A stretch of 64,000 nucleotides of DNA. Origin: Balaenoptera acutorostrata (taxonomy: Eukaryota > Chordata > Mammalia > Artiodactyla > Balaenopteridae). Location of the stretch: NCBI RefSeq assembly GCF_949987535.1, contig NC_080079.1, positions 55,539,000-55,602,999 of the forward strand. The letters are read 5' to 3'. Position 1 is the stretch's first letter. Every line of letters starts with the position of its first letter. A program made the translations under genes and the position numbers. Below, piece after piece: positions 33,880 to 45,318 of the stretch. The notes under the pieces are model-generated. The model ran no database searches, was not told where the DNA came from, and worked only from the letters and a program-made list of their open reading frames with translations.

Positions 33880-34473
33880 CCGTTTTAATGCTTTTTGGTT
33901 TAAATTATACTGTGATAATATAATCGCAATCCCTACTTTTAAACAGATGAAGCAATATCTGTAAGAAATAGAAACAGAAATTGGCAAAATCACAATCAAT
34001 GTAGGAAACCTGAGAATACTGCCCTCACCTTTTGACAAAACAGAGAAAAAATAAGGATATGGATTTCATTAAATAATACAAAACTTTAATAAAATTGTGT
34101 ATTTTATGTACATATAAAATTTTCTTCTGAAAGTTTCACAGAACATTTTACATTTTATTACTGACTATGCTACAAAGGAAAATTTTAACAAATTCCAAAC
34201 ATTAGTCATTCTTTTGCAATTAATATACATATTAAAAATCACAGGAAAAACACCACCACCTCTCAAATAAACAAAACAGCGTAGAAATATGAAAACATCC
34301 TGTAAAATCATTCTTGTTCAAAGTGTAAATCAAGCTGCAATATAGAATTTAGACAAAGCTGTACACAGAGAACAATCAGTAATTCAAAATATTTTTATTA
34401 TTGAGCATAGAAGGCTACCAAAAATGAATTGTTTTAGCAAGAAGTTAATTTAAAAAATCTTTAAAAAAAAGTA
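33880..34473. other. AT-rich sequence without recognised features
   Basis: No gene or repeat recognised. Confidence 0.4.
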
Positions 34474-34860
34474 GTATTCCAGTGGCTTCCCATCAGTATT
34501 CCAGTGGCTTCCCATCAGCACAGAGAAATGTATACTTCTTAGCATGACATACAAGGCCCTTCAGGAGCTGGCTCCTCATCTCCCACCCCTGTGCTCCCCT
34601 CAGACTGCTGGGCACACTGTGCCCCCTCCTGTCTGTGCCTCCCCACCGCCTCCCTGCCTAGTGTCTTTCCAGGCTGAGGGAAGAATATCTGTTCAGTGTT
34701 TCCTCCGGTTTCCCTGCCCCTTGTCCACGGGGAAAAACTCCTACCTTTCAGTCTCATTTGAAGCATTAACTCCTTGTGGACCCCGTTCCTGAGCTCCCCT
34801 CACAGATTGGGTGCATTTTCTTTGTTTTGGTCTCCATATCTAATCTGAATTAAACTGAAA
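34474..34860 (+). mobile_element. L2 fragment with a local tandem duplication
   Basis: From 34496 the sequence follows L2: CCAGTGGCTTCCCATCAGC, TTCTTAGCATGACATACAAGG, CCTTCAGGAGCTGGCTCC, then GTCTCATTTGAAGCATTAACTCC and CCCGTTCCTGAGCTCCCC. The first 22 bases, TATTCCAGTGGCTTCCCATCAG, occur twice in a row (34474-34517), a late duplication. It ends near a poly-A run at 34864. Short frames on both strands are incidental. Confidence 0.65.
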
Positions 34861-34880
34861 ACCAAAAAAAAAAAAAAAAG

Positions 34881-35179
34881 TAGAAAGATAGTCAATAAAA
34901 CAAATAGAAATCAATTAATTAGAATACAAAAATAGGATTTATTTTGCACTTTATATTTTCTTGCAACTTTCTATATCTCATTTTTAACCTTTTCAATAAC
35001 TTCCCAATGCTTTTTCTTCATTGAAGAGACCTTTTTCCTTCTGATTCTCAAAATCCATTTCTTTCTGCATTCTCTTAAAGATACCAGAGGTTCTGTTTTA
35101 GTTGCTTTGGAACTAAAGATGAGTCTAGAAAACATGGATTATTATTGATTATTTTGTGATTATTACTAAAAATAACTTT
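34881..35179. other. AT-rich sequence without recognised features
   Basis: Nothing recognised. Confidence 0.4.
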
Positions 35180-36040
35180 GTCCTATATAAAAGAAAGTTG
35201 TTAAAAAATATTGTCCATTGTGGGAGTCAAATATGTTAGGTATGCAGCTATTCAATGAGCTATTACAATGCAAACACTTGAATAACCACCACCAAACTTC
35301 AAAAAATAGACTATTGCTAGTATCCCAGTTGTCTTCCAGTGCTCCCCCCCCAAGCACTACTCTATCTTCTTTCTAAATGCAGCCAAGTCCTGATTTCTAT
35401 TCCTATAGTTTTTTTTTCCCCCTTTTGGAACTGATATAAATGAAACAGTTGAGTAAATATTTTTGTGTCTGGCTTCTTTCCCATAACGTTATCCATGTGA
35501 GATTCTTACATGCTACTCTATATAATAATAGTTCGTTCATTTATATCACTGCATGGGATTCCACTGTATAAATATAACACATTATATACTGTTGATGGAT
35601 ATTTGAGTAATTTTTAGTTTGGAACTATGAGAATAATGCTTCTGTGAACATTCTCATGTGTGTATCTTATTGCATATATATATGCATTTCTCTTAGAAAT
35701 TTAATTGTTGAATTATAGAGTATGTGTCTTAAACTAAAGCAGTAAATTATGAATAATTTTCCAAAGTGGTTGCAAAAGCTTATACTCCTATCAGAAGTAT
35801 GTGACAGTTCCCATAGCTCCATATCCTTACCAACACTTGGTATTATTCTTCCAAGTTTTAGCCAAGTTGGTAAGGGTATAGTACTATCTCATTGTGGTTT
35901 TAATTTGTATTTCAGTGATTAACAGGTGAGAGTGCGTGCCTTTTTCATATGATTAATGGCCATTTGAATGCCCTATTTTGTGAAATGGCTCATCAAATTC
36001 TTTGCTCATTTTTCCATTGAGTGGTCTTCTGTTATCAAAA
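35180..36040 (-). mobile_element. Old L1 3' end, long fragment
   Basis: The plus strand shows, in order, reversed L1 landmarks: GAATAACCACCACCAAAC, TCTGGCTTCTTTCCCATAAC, GGGATTCCACTGTATAAAT, CTGTTGATGGATATTTGAG, TTTCCAAAGTGGTTGCAAAAG, CCATATCCTTACCAACACTTGG, CTCATTGTGGTTTTAATTTG, ATTAATGGCCATTTGAATG. It is an ORF2 end plus 3' UTR of an old subfamily. Confidence 0.82.
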
Positions 36041-37085
36041 GGAAGGAGATCAGTTAGCTTATGCCAAATTTGTGGTGAATATGGGCCTTTTGAGTGTTAG
36101 ATCACTGGGTATATGAGGCTAAAACTCAGAAACAAGATCTGGGCTGCAGTAACACCAGCATATGAAATTCAATCTACAATACTTGGTGTTTTTAACAAAC
36201 TCAGCATGGTGCTTTGCCAACCAGTTACATATCATGTGGCAGTATTAGTGGCAGCTTTGTGGCCCAGCTCCCTGTGGATTATGCTGGAGACTCAGTGAAA
36301 TATAATGACAGTAATCTCTATAAACCTGGGACAATTATCAGCATAATTTGGAGACTGCTAATAAGCCAAATTTCCATCAAAATTTATTACTCCATCAGGG
36401 CCACCCTTGGCCTGAAGGCAGACAACCAAGTAATAGCTTGTAAAATGGCATTTTTAAACTAGAAAACACATTAAATGTGATTTACAGTGAAATTGCTGGC
36501 ATCAGAAACTGGATTTTGTGATTCCATGTAACTTAAACCTTTAAAAAGATGTTAATGGTCTGCAAATATATTCTTTTATTTAGCTTTTAGTCACAAGATG
36601 CATCCCAAGTCATTTACAGATAGGATTTTACTACATATCAGAAAGGTCTTCCTAGATGTCACAAACTGAAATTCTTTCCCTGAGCCTTAATAAAGTAATT
36701 CAAATTTTTCCATAATCCCAATTAAAGAAAATAAGGATACTCCATTTTAAACTCACATTACTTTAAGCAATCTGTTTCTTAGAATTGGAAAATTTTTAAT
36801 GCAATAGGACAAAATATTGATATTATGGGATGTATTCTTTCTATCTCTCTCTCATACACAGACACACACACACACACACACACAAAGACAAAACAAATGT
36901 GGAATACAAAAATTTTCAATATTAACCTAATTATAGTAATATCTCTGCCTAACTGTCAAATATGTAGTTGGAAAAATCTAAAGAGAGATTTAGCATATTC
37001 TAAATTAAGGGATATATTTTCATAAGTATACTGACAATCTTACATAAATACTTTCCTTATAAATTTTCAAAAATTCTATTTTAAA
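36041..37085. other. Unassigned sequence, middle complexity
   Basis: Bases 36100-36460 are less AT-rich than the surroundings and hold two overlapping plus frames (61 and 82 codons). I recognise no protein family and see stops in every continuation. A (CA)n run lies at 36859-36887. Confidence 0.35.
36859..36887. repeat. (CA)n microsatellite
   Basis: An interrupted run of about 13 CA units. Confidence 0.95.
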
Positions 37086-37089
37086 AAAA

Positions 37090-37495
37090 ATTTTTATAAC
37101 ACTCTGTACATGTCAATTCCAAACTCCCTAACTATCCCTCCTCCCCACCTTACCCCTCTGGTAACTGTAAGTTAACTGTAAGTCTGAACTTTAAGTTTAG
37201 ACTTCATTCTGAGTCTGTTTCTGTTTTGTAAATAAGTTCATTTGTATTATTTTTTTAACTTCCACATATAAGTGATATCATACGATACTCTCTTTCTCTG
37301 TCAGACTTACTTTACTCAGTATGACAATGTCTAGGTCCATCCATGTTGCTGCAAATGGCATTATTTCATTCTTTTTGATGGCCGAGTAGTATTCCATTGT
37401 ATATATGTACCACATCTTCTTTATCCGTTCCTCTGTCGATAGACATTTTAGGTTGCTTCCATGTCTTGGCTACTGTAAACAGTGCTGCAGTGATC
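37090..37495 (-). mobile_element. L1 3' end fragment, middle-aged
   Basis: The plus strand reads TTACCCCTCTGGTAACTG, TCTGAGTCTGTTTCTGTTTTG, CACATATAAGTGATATCATAC, AGTATGACAATGTCTAGGTCC, GTAGTATTCCATTGTATATA, TTAGGTTGCTTCCATGTC and AACAGTGCTGCAGTGA. This is the reversed ORF2 end and 3' UTR of L1, better kept than the old L1M copies. Confidence 0.88.
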
Positions 37496-37514
37496 GATAC
37501 TTCTAATTGATTTA

Positions 37515-37680
37515 GAGAAGTAATATGGTATAAGGGGAAGCATTGTGATAATTGGGAAATAGCCTTTTGTTGGAGTCAGAAGACCTGGATTTAAATCCAG
37601 CTCATGATTTTCAAACTGAATTGCCTTAAATAGCTCTTGCAAACTTAGACTCTGTATTTCTAAATCATAAAATAAAAATA
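37515..37680 (+). mobile_element. MIR SINE relic
   Basis: TAAGGGGAAGCATTGTG, TTGGAGTCAGAAGACCTGG and ATTTAAATCCAGCTC follow the tRNA-like head of MIR. The core and end are poor. Confidence 0.5.
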
Positions 37681-37979
37681 AAATTTTCTGCTTTTTTCCT
37701 TTTGGATGCTATGAAAATAAAATAAATAATTGTTTCTGAAAAAGTTTTGTCAAGTGAGACACTATACCAATCCAGTTATTTTTGTCTCCCTTATCAATAT
37801 AGGCCACTCTTGCTAGCATTTTTCAAAACCTCTTCATACCTGAAAGAACTTTCATGGCTGTGCTCAAATGTAACCACCTCTGGTTAGCCTTCCCTAGCAC
37901 CTAAAGAGACAGTTAAGATACCACCTTCCCCATATGTCCATAGCATGTTAAATTATCACTGTTATAACTCTTGGTTCAT

Positions 37980-38062
37980 AGTAATAGTAGTAGCATTAGC
38001 AGTCATAGTAGTAATTTAACAATAGCAATATTAGTAGTAGGAGTAGCAGTAACAGTAATAAT
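37980..38062. repeat. Degenerate (AGT/AAT)n trinucleotide repeat
   Basis: Imperfect AGTAGT and AATAGC-type triplets over about 80 bases. Confidence 0.8.
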
Positions 38063-38205
38063 TTCTGTTTATTAAGTGCATCTAAGGAAATGCATGAAGA
38101 ACGAATTTAAGCTTTGCAACAATTTGATAAGGATAGTGTGTTTCTATATAAGAAAACAAATTTTAGAAAGAGCAGCAAACATATCCGAGATCCACAGTTC
38201 CTAAC
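38063..38205 (-). mobile_element. Possible MIR relic
   Basis: TTTATTAAGTGCATCTAAGG, TAAGCTTTGCAACAATTTGA and AAAGAGCAGCAAACATATCC resemble a reversed MIR (AGTGCCAGGCACTG, CCTCACAACAACCCTATGAG, AGTTAAGTAACTTGCCC order) but weakly. Confidence 0.35.
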
Positions 38206-38211
38206 CTCATG

Positions 38212-38690
38212 TATCAGTTAGCTACTGCTGTATAACAACTCACCACAACATTTAGAAGCTTAAACAACAACTATTCTTTCAGTTTGTGATTCTGTTGCTT
38301 GGAAACTCTTAGTAGACTGAGCTAGGAAATTCTTCTGGTTTTAGGTGGTTTCCCAAATCTGTGGTAAACTTCAGCTTGTCTGTGCAGGACTGCATCTGCT
38401 TCTGACAGTTGACTGACTCTCAGTTGGGCCACTGTAGCTTCTCTCCATGTGTGTCTGATTCTCCAGGTGTCCAGGCATGGTCACATGGCATGGACAGGGG
38501 ATGAGAATGAGCAAGAAAGGGAGGATCCAAGCAGAAGGATGCAAGATTCTTGAGATGTAGTCTTAGAACCACACCCTATCACTTCTACCACATTCTATTA
38601 GCTGAAGAAAGTCACAAGGCCAGCCCAGAGTCAGAATGGGAAGGAATTAGATAGTTATAAAACAAAAGCATAAACACAGAGATAACATTA
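38212..38690 (-). mobile_element. MaLR/MLT1-like LTR relic, reverse orientation
   Basis: It starts with TGTATCAGTTAGCTACTGCT and AACAACTCACCAC and runs through TGTAGCTTCTCTCCATGTG, TCCAGGCATGGTCACATGG, CACTTCTACCACATTCTATTAG and AAAGTCACAAGGCCAGCCCAG. These landmarks appear in this LTR class when reversed; the same ending is at 13.6 kb. Best kept of the four such LTRs here. Confidence 0.55.
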
Positions 38691-41085
38691 ATTAATACCA
38701 TCAACAATCTACCACAACCTACATCATGCTGCTTCCCTAGTTCTTGATTTATGTGTCTTATTTGCATATAAGATTGAAATCACTTCAGGAGCAAAAACCA
38801 AGCTATAGGATCCCAGCACTTATTCCTTGCCTGGGGATTTATTTTAAGTTTTAATTTTTGTGTGCAGAGACAACACTTGATCCAACTTACAAAGCTAATT
38901 GAAGGAAATATTTACAGATCTATTCATTTGACTTTTACTGAGTTACTACGACGTACTAAGCAAATCTTTCTAAAGATGACTCTTCTAAATATATGCAGAA
39001 TTATCATGGTATTTATTAAAAGGCTCAGAAACACATTTCTAAGCTTAGACTTTGTATTTCTGTTTAAAAGCAGGAAAAAATAATCTTGGGTATTGTTTAA
39101 ATCCTCACAGCACAGCTACTTAAGTTCTAAGACATTCAAAGAAGCTTTGTCTCACTACATTAGGCATCAGTCTTGAAAATCCACAAGAAAATATTAGTGA
39201 AAAGATTTGCTTTTTATGATATTTTGTTTGCCATCTCCTATCCCAAATCAACTAATCTTTATAGAAAAACTGCAAGTTAACATAGTCAAATCATAATATC
39301 AGTCTGAATATACTTTATAAGAAATCCTTTATAATCCCTAGAGCTGATTTTGGAATTCAAAAATTTAGTACTCAATGAGAAAATTCTTGTTGTGATAAAC
39401 ATTCAAATAATATTTTCGTAATTAAAATGAACATTGAAAAGTGTATAAATTTCTAACACATTTAGTGAGAACCTACTATGTACAGAACTCTGTGGATATA
39501 TGCCCTAGGGGGTGCTGGGCATTTTTCCCAATTGAAAGATTTGTATTCTATTGAGAATAATAGAATGAACATAACTATAAAACTTTAGTAAATTATGAGG
39601 AACCTCCATATATGTGCAGAATATTTTTTATAAGGAATAATTCACTTCACAAATATTCTCTCCCTAATATTTGTACCTCAGCTTTTTTTGTTTGTATGGC
39701 AATAGGCATGGACAGGAACATTGTAAAAGACAAATTAATCAAATTCATGATAAGAAATTGTACCCCCAAAATACCACTCAAAGTACTCAAAGAGCATGCA
39801 GCAAACATTCACTCAACCATAATTGAAACATTTTTGCAAATGTTCTATGGCTTTAAAGGACTAAAATAATAGGCTAAAAAATATTGAGCATAATTTTTGC
39901 CTTCTATTATTATATTCACTCAATTCACACTATTACAAGGAAGCCCTCACTTAGTCTCTCTCTAGCCTACATTACTTTGCTTCTAACATCACAGTCTTAC
40001 CCTTTCCTGTGAAGTCTCGCCCTACCTCATTAAATGGAAAATAAGATTATTATTAACTTCAGAGCTTGTAATAGACTTTGGCCTCTTTCACTTCATTATC
40101 ATTCATTAGCAGCACCTCCTCCTCCCCCATATTCTTACTGTTCCATGTTTCTTGTTGCCTTTGGTGTGCTGTCTCTGCTGTTTCCTTGGTTTCTAAGAGC
40201 AGAGGTGGCATTTGGTGACCTGCCCTGGTGTTGACATTCAGTTACTGCCTCCATTAAAGATGGACTAATTAGAGTAGGCCATGTGTCGGCCCAGAATTAA
40301 TGAAAGGGAATGCAAGAATCAAAGCAGGGCATTGATTATCCAGGACTCTGAAATATGAATTCAGCCTCACATTTTGGAAGTCTGGGTTATGATTATTGAC
40401 CTCGTTATGCATTAGTAGTATTTTCATATCCAAAGTCAGTGACTAGATCCATTTTTATCAGTGCTGTGCCAGTGTGTGCAGGCACATGTGTGTGCACGTA
40501 TGTGTTCGAATTTATTTGATTTCTCCTTTGAAAAGAATTCTATGTGAACAAGCATGAGAAGATTTCATTAGTGAAAAGCATTAACAATACTAAGAACAAG
40601 GGAATATCAGATTGCTTGCCATCAGACTCCTTATTTTGATTTGATTCATCTAATTTTTTAAAACACTAAAGACCCTTTAATTTACATTAAAGGTCTTTCT
40701 AGGAATAGAAATGCTTGACAAGGGTCCTCTCTGCCATCTCCCCTACATAATTACCAGCTACCACATTTCTAGCCTGACCTTTATTTTTTGCATCAATTCA
40801 TAGAACCTGCCTAATCAATGTCTGGGAACATCTGTCAGACACTGAGGAGAGCTCCACCCTTTTAGATATCAACTCACTGAAGAGATTAAAGAACATTCAC
40901 CACGCCCCTCAGATTTCTTCTGTGTGCTGACTCTGTCCATCCTGTTGGCCATCAAAATGCTATGAGCCACATAATGAAATGACATATACAAAAGAGATGG
41001 TCAGTTAAGATGTGAAAGATGAAGATGTGGAAATTAAAGAAGTCTAAAGATTATACTTTTTTTTTAAGGAGAAAAGAGTGTAAAG
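38691..41085. other. 2.4-kb island without recognised repeats or genes
   Basis: No repeat family and no supported gene on either strand. A (TG)n-like GTGTGTGCAGGCACATGTGT block at 40475-40503 is the only simple repeat. Confidence 0.4.
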
Positions 41086-41089
41086 CTGT

Positions 41090-41265
41090 ATTAGAGCAGT
41101 GCTTCTAAAAGTTCAATTTTCTTAAGAATCACCTAAGGAGCCTGTTAAAATGCATTTGCTGATTCAGTAGGTCTGGAGTGGGGCCAGGGATTTTGCATTT
41201 TTAGCAAGGTCCTAGGTGATCTACAAACTCTATTTTGAGCAGCAAGATGCTAAAAGCTTTGGTGA
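41090..41265. mobile_element. MER5A-like hAT-Charlie element
   Basis: AGAGCAGTGCTTCTAAAAGTTC, AAGAATCACCTAAGGAGCCTG, TTAAAATGCATTTGCTGATT, CAGTAGGTCTGGAGTGGGGCC and TTTTGCATTTTTAGCAAGGTCC match a MER5A/B-type MITE nearly end to end. No transposase is encoded. Confidence 0.8.
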
Positions 41266-42164
41266 CTTGGTCGAACAAATCAACATACTAAGATCTATTT
41301 CCTCCCCTATATTCTCCATGGTTTTATTGTAAAGAGACATTATACTTCCAAATGAAGAATAAAAATATTGCAATCACTCCCCAACCCTGAGGGTGAGGTT
41401 CCTAAAATTTTAAGTTTTCATAGATGATAGGGGAACTTAAGAACTTAAGGTAGGGTGTAGAGAAGAAGATGGATATTCACCATATGAAGATATTTATCAT
41501 AATTTTATTACATACATAAAAAGAAAAAGAGAATAGCAGAATAAAAAGAAAGAAAATAAATTGCACCCACATGTCTTAATGAGTAATAATGACCTCTGTT
41601 AAATAAGTTCTACTTAGCTTTATCTCAAGATGACTTCCTGTGACTTGGATAATATTTTAAAATTGATTTGATAGTGATGGTGTTTCTAAGGAAGGAAGAC
41701 AGGGAGGTGAAATTTTTTTGGGAAAAGAAGTCTTGGGAACTCTCTTTCCCTCTAATTCATGGATCTACAAGCTCTTTGGAAGCCCAGTCCTTCTTCATCC
41801 CTCTAAATGGAAAGTGAAGTCATTCTTTGAAGCCCACTTTGCACCTCTTGGTCAACTGTGTCAACTAACTCCAGGTTCGGTTAGGACTTGCTAAGACTGC
41901 TTATGCACTTTCATGAAATATAGTCTTTGAGTACCAGGTCATAATGAACTCATTTTCACAGAAAAGTTTGCTTCCTTAGGGTTTGTTCTGTATCAGGCAG
42001 CCTGATAGGCAAAATGAAGTTTTTGAGACGATGCAGCTATAGGCAGATGCCTGTGCTTATGCTGTCTACAGTGTGAGTATTGCCTCTTCTACTGTTCAGG
42101 TCTGGACATTTCAAGTTCCCACTAGTGAGGAGAATTACTTTCTGCTTTCAGTTGATCATTATTT
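41266..42164. other. 0.9 kb without recognised features
   Basis: No gene or repeat family recognised. Confidence 0.35.
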
Positions 42165-43200
42165 CTTCAAATAGTATTTATGCCCTATTCTTTCCTTCTT
42201 CTCCTCTCCTTTCTGAACCAAACCTACATATATGTTAGAATATCTGACACTGACCCAAAAGTACCCAAATCTTTGCCATTTTTGTTCAGTCTTTTTGGTT
42301 CTCTGTCTTTCAGATTGAATAGTTTTTAATGATCTATCTTCATCTTCACAAATTTATTCTTCTATCACCTTCATTCTGCTAAGCCCAACTAGTGAATTTC
42401 TAATACAGATACTGCATTTTTCAGATATAGAAATTACATTTGGTTCTTCTTATACAGTTTGTGTTTCTTTGATTCAATGTGAATATGTTTTCCTTTACAT
42501 CACTGAGAATAGTTTAACAGCTACTTTAGAATCCTTTTCTGCTGATTCCATCTGGGTCATCTCACAGTTGGATTCTTTTGAATGTTTTTTTTCCTCTCCC
42601 TCTCTAGACTGGTTTACATTTTCCTGCTTCTTTGTGATTATGGGTCATATCCTAGACATTGGCAGTGTTATGTTGTGGAGACTCAGGATTCTGGCAAATT
42701 TCTCCAAAAAACGTTATTTTTGTTTGTTCATTCATATTAGCAGGCAATTAATTTCTGTAGACCCAAACTGCAAACATCTCTTCAACATCAGCTCAAATCT
42801 CATTTCAGTTCTTTATTCTTAATTCTTTATCCTGCTTGCGAACTGCCCCAGCAACTGAGATCATGAGTCAGCCAGAGATTGGGCAGAGAAAATACAGAGT
42901 TTGGGTCTGTCTTCCTCTCTCTGTCTCTTTCTCCCTCTCCCAGTCCTCACTTTGTAGCTGCTATATTAGTCTAATTCTTGTCCTCCAGAAAGACTATTGG
43001 GGTTTGAGCTACCCCATGCTGTGCCAAACATGGATATCTTTCAGGCTAAAAGCTACAAAAAATGGGGAAATCACCCTGTGATATTCGCTCCTTCCAAACG
43101 TTGACTCCCCTTTAGAAACTTTCTGCTTTTGTTTGTCTTCAAATGTCTTCAAGTAGTTTTTCTTTTTAATTTCTTCTTTTTTTTTTTTTGGTATTTTGTC
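42165..43200 (-). mobile_element. Old L1 3' UTR, long fragment
   Basis: The plus strand holds reversed old L1 3' UTR landmarks: TCTTCACAAATTTATTCTTC, AAGCCCAACTAGTGAATTTC, TTTTCAGATATAGAAATTAC, GCTGATTCCATCTGGGTCATC, ATGGGTCATATCCTAGACATT and TGGAGACTCAGGATTCTGG. The open frames of 117 and 81 codons here are reversed UTR and not genes. Confidence 0.7.
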
Positions 43201-45318
43201 CAGATCAGTAAGAGGTTTGGTCTTTAGGAGCTTACTCAGCCATATCAGTAGTAGAACTTCAATTTATTATATACTTAGGTCTATTTGTTATACAAATCTG
43301 TCACTAATAATACAGGAGTTTAGACCAGAAGTTGGTGCTTCCAAAATAATACACAAAATGTTTAGCATTGGCTTAGTGGTTGGACACAGATATTGCAAGT
43401 TGGAAATCTGGTAACTCTTGGGATACTTCTGCATAAATAGGAAGACAGGCAGCCTAAGCATACTGAGCCTGTTGATCTAAATGCTATGGAAAGTGGTTGC
43501 TAAAAGTAAGAATGTCAGTGTGTGTTGAGGTTCATAGCCACTTTAGGAAAGCTCTCACAAGAAAGGGATAAACTTAGGCAAAATTTGTCCCAAACTGAAT
43601 CAGTTATAAGAAGCAACGTAGAAATGGGGTGACCATATAATTTATCATCCAAACCAGATTATATTTGTGAGTGAAAGGAAACATTATTAATAATTAATTG
43701 GGACAAAAGGAATAAACAGGCAATATCTAGTACACACTGGTCACAAACTCTGAAGAGACAATCTTAGAAGGAAATAAAATTGTAGTATCAATCCCTTTTG
43801 TAACATTTCTCATTGACAGTCTTCTGTCAAAATGGGAGGCAAGTCCAGTAATAAAAATCAGATTAAGAGGATAGCCTTCTGACCCAACCTACTTCATCTA
43901 TCTTCATGAAATTGAGAAAAGAGGGATAAGCAATCCATAGAGGACAATAATTCTATTTCAAGTGAGTCTTCAGGCTTAAGAATCATGTCCAGATGAAATC
44001 TTAAGCTCTGATTTTTTACATGTGGAATTGAATGAAAACAAGTAGACGAAAAGTGGACTAAATTTTGAGGGATTATGCTATCTAATAGTCATGAATATAG
44101 ACAACAAAAAACTATGATTTTTCTACCTTAATGAAACACTTGAGTCTCCAAACCTATACAAGGTTATGATTTCATGGAGTCTATGATTTGGTTTTATTTG
44201 TTTTATAGAGTTTCATATTCAGGGTTTTGATCAAACATAATTATAATTCTGGGCTTAATTCAATTAATTAGAATGTGGGTTTTCTTTTTTGGTGAAAGAT
44301 AAGCCTTTAGGACAATATAAATCTGTTTGTTCACAGATTTTAACCCTTTTACTCCTTAAAACCCTATTTTCTCAACTGCTTGTGCTTTTGAGGATAATGA
44401 GGACAATGCTATAATTAATTAACATTAAAATTTATTAGTTTGTTTCATTGCCTGACCTATGAGATAGTTTTTCTCTTGTAATCATGTAATTTCCAATAGG
44501 GAGTTAAATCATTTAATATTTTCTTTGCCAATACAATTTAATCAATACTTCCAGAAATCCAGAAAATAAGCATACTACCACTAAACCATATTCATCTCCA
44601 ATACCTTGGGATATTGAATGAAATTCTTTGGTAAGTTTAGAAGAGTAGAGATTGGTCACATTGTAATAGCTGTCCTTAACAGGATTCCCTACTTTGTAAG
44701 CTTCACAGCTAAGGCCCAAGGCATGTTAGTGGTTAGTCCTAACAAATTTACATAAGATTTGAAGCAAACCAATGCATTCCATTCTGAATGATCATCTTTC
44801 CTTTATTCACCTGAGACAGAGAACATGTGAATCAGAACAGGAAAAAGGGCAACCATTCTGTCAATTGCTCCTCATCCTCAGAGATTGCCTGGACATAAAA
44901 ATTCCCACAATTTTTGTTCCTATTTTGGATATTGATTTTGTACACTTGCCACTTTAGAAAGACAGAGCATAGGTAAAGGCTCCCTTATTTTTTTAATTAA
45001 AAAACAAACTGAGCTACCAGGGAGAAAATAAAAAGCAAAAGACCACTGCCTGAGTTGCAAAATCAGCCAATGTGATTCTTTCTGAGAAGTTGGTATTAGT
45101 TTTTCTTTTAGTCCAAATTCCCTTTAACTCATATAGAAACAGGATACTTCCTATTAATACAAGGATACAGTATTAGCAATCTTAAAAAATAAGAAAAGAA
45201 TTTAATCTCCCCAAGGGGAGATATATTAGAGACCATAAGCACAGAATATCTAACAATTTGGATAGAATTTTATACAATAATTGACAACAGCAATGGAAGA
45301 CAAAACACTGACAAATAG
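43201..45318. other. 2.1 kb without clear genes or repeats
   Basis: Only short unsupported frames on both strands. The first 200 bases may still belong to the old L1. Confidence 0.35.

Noticed and set aside
37980..38062. Spaced triplets that look like a repeat array
   Set aside because: A degenerate trinucleotide repeat, with no unique spacers; not a CRISPR-like array, and none is expected in a mammal.
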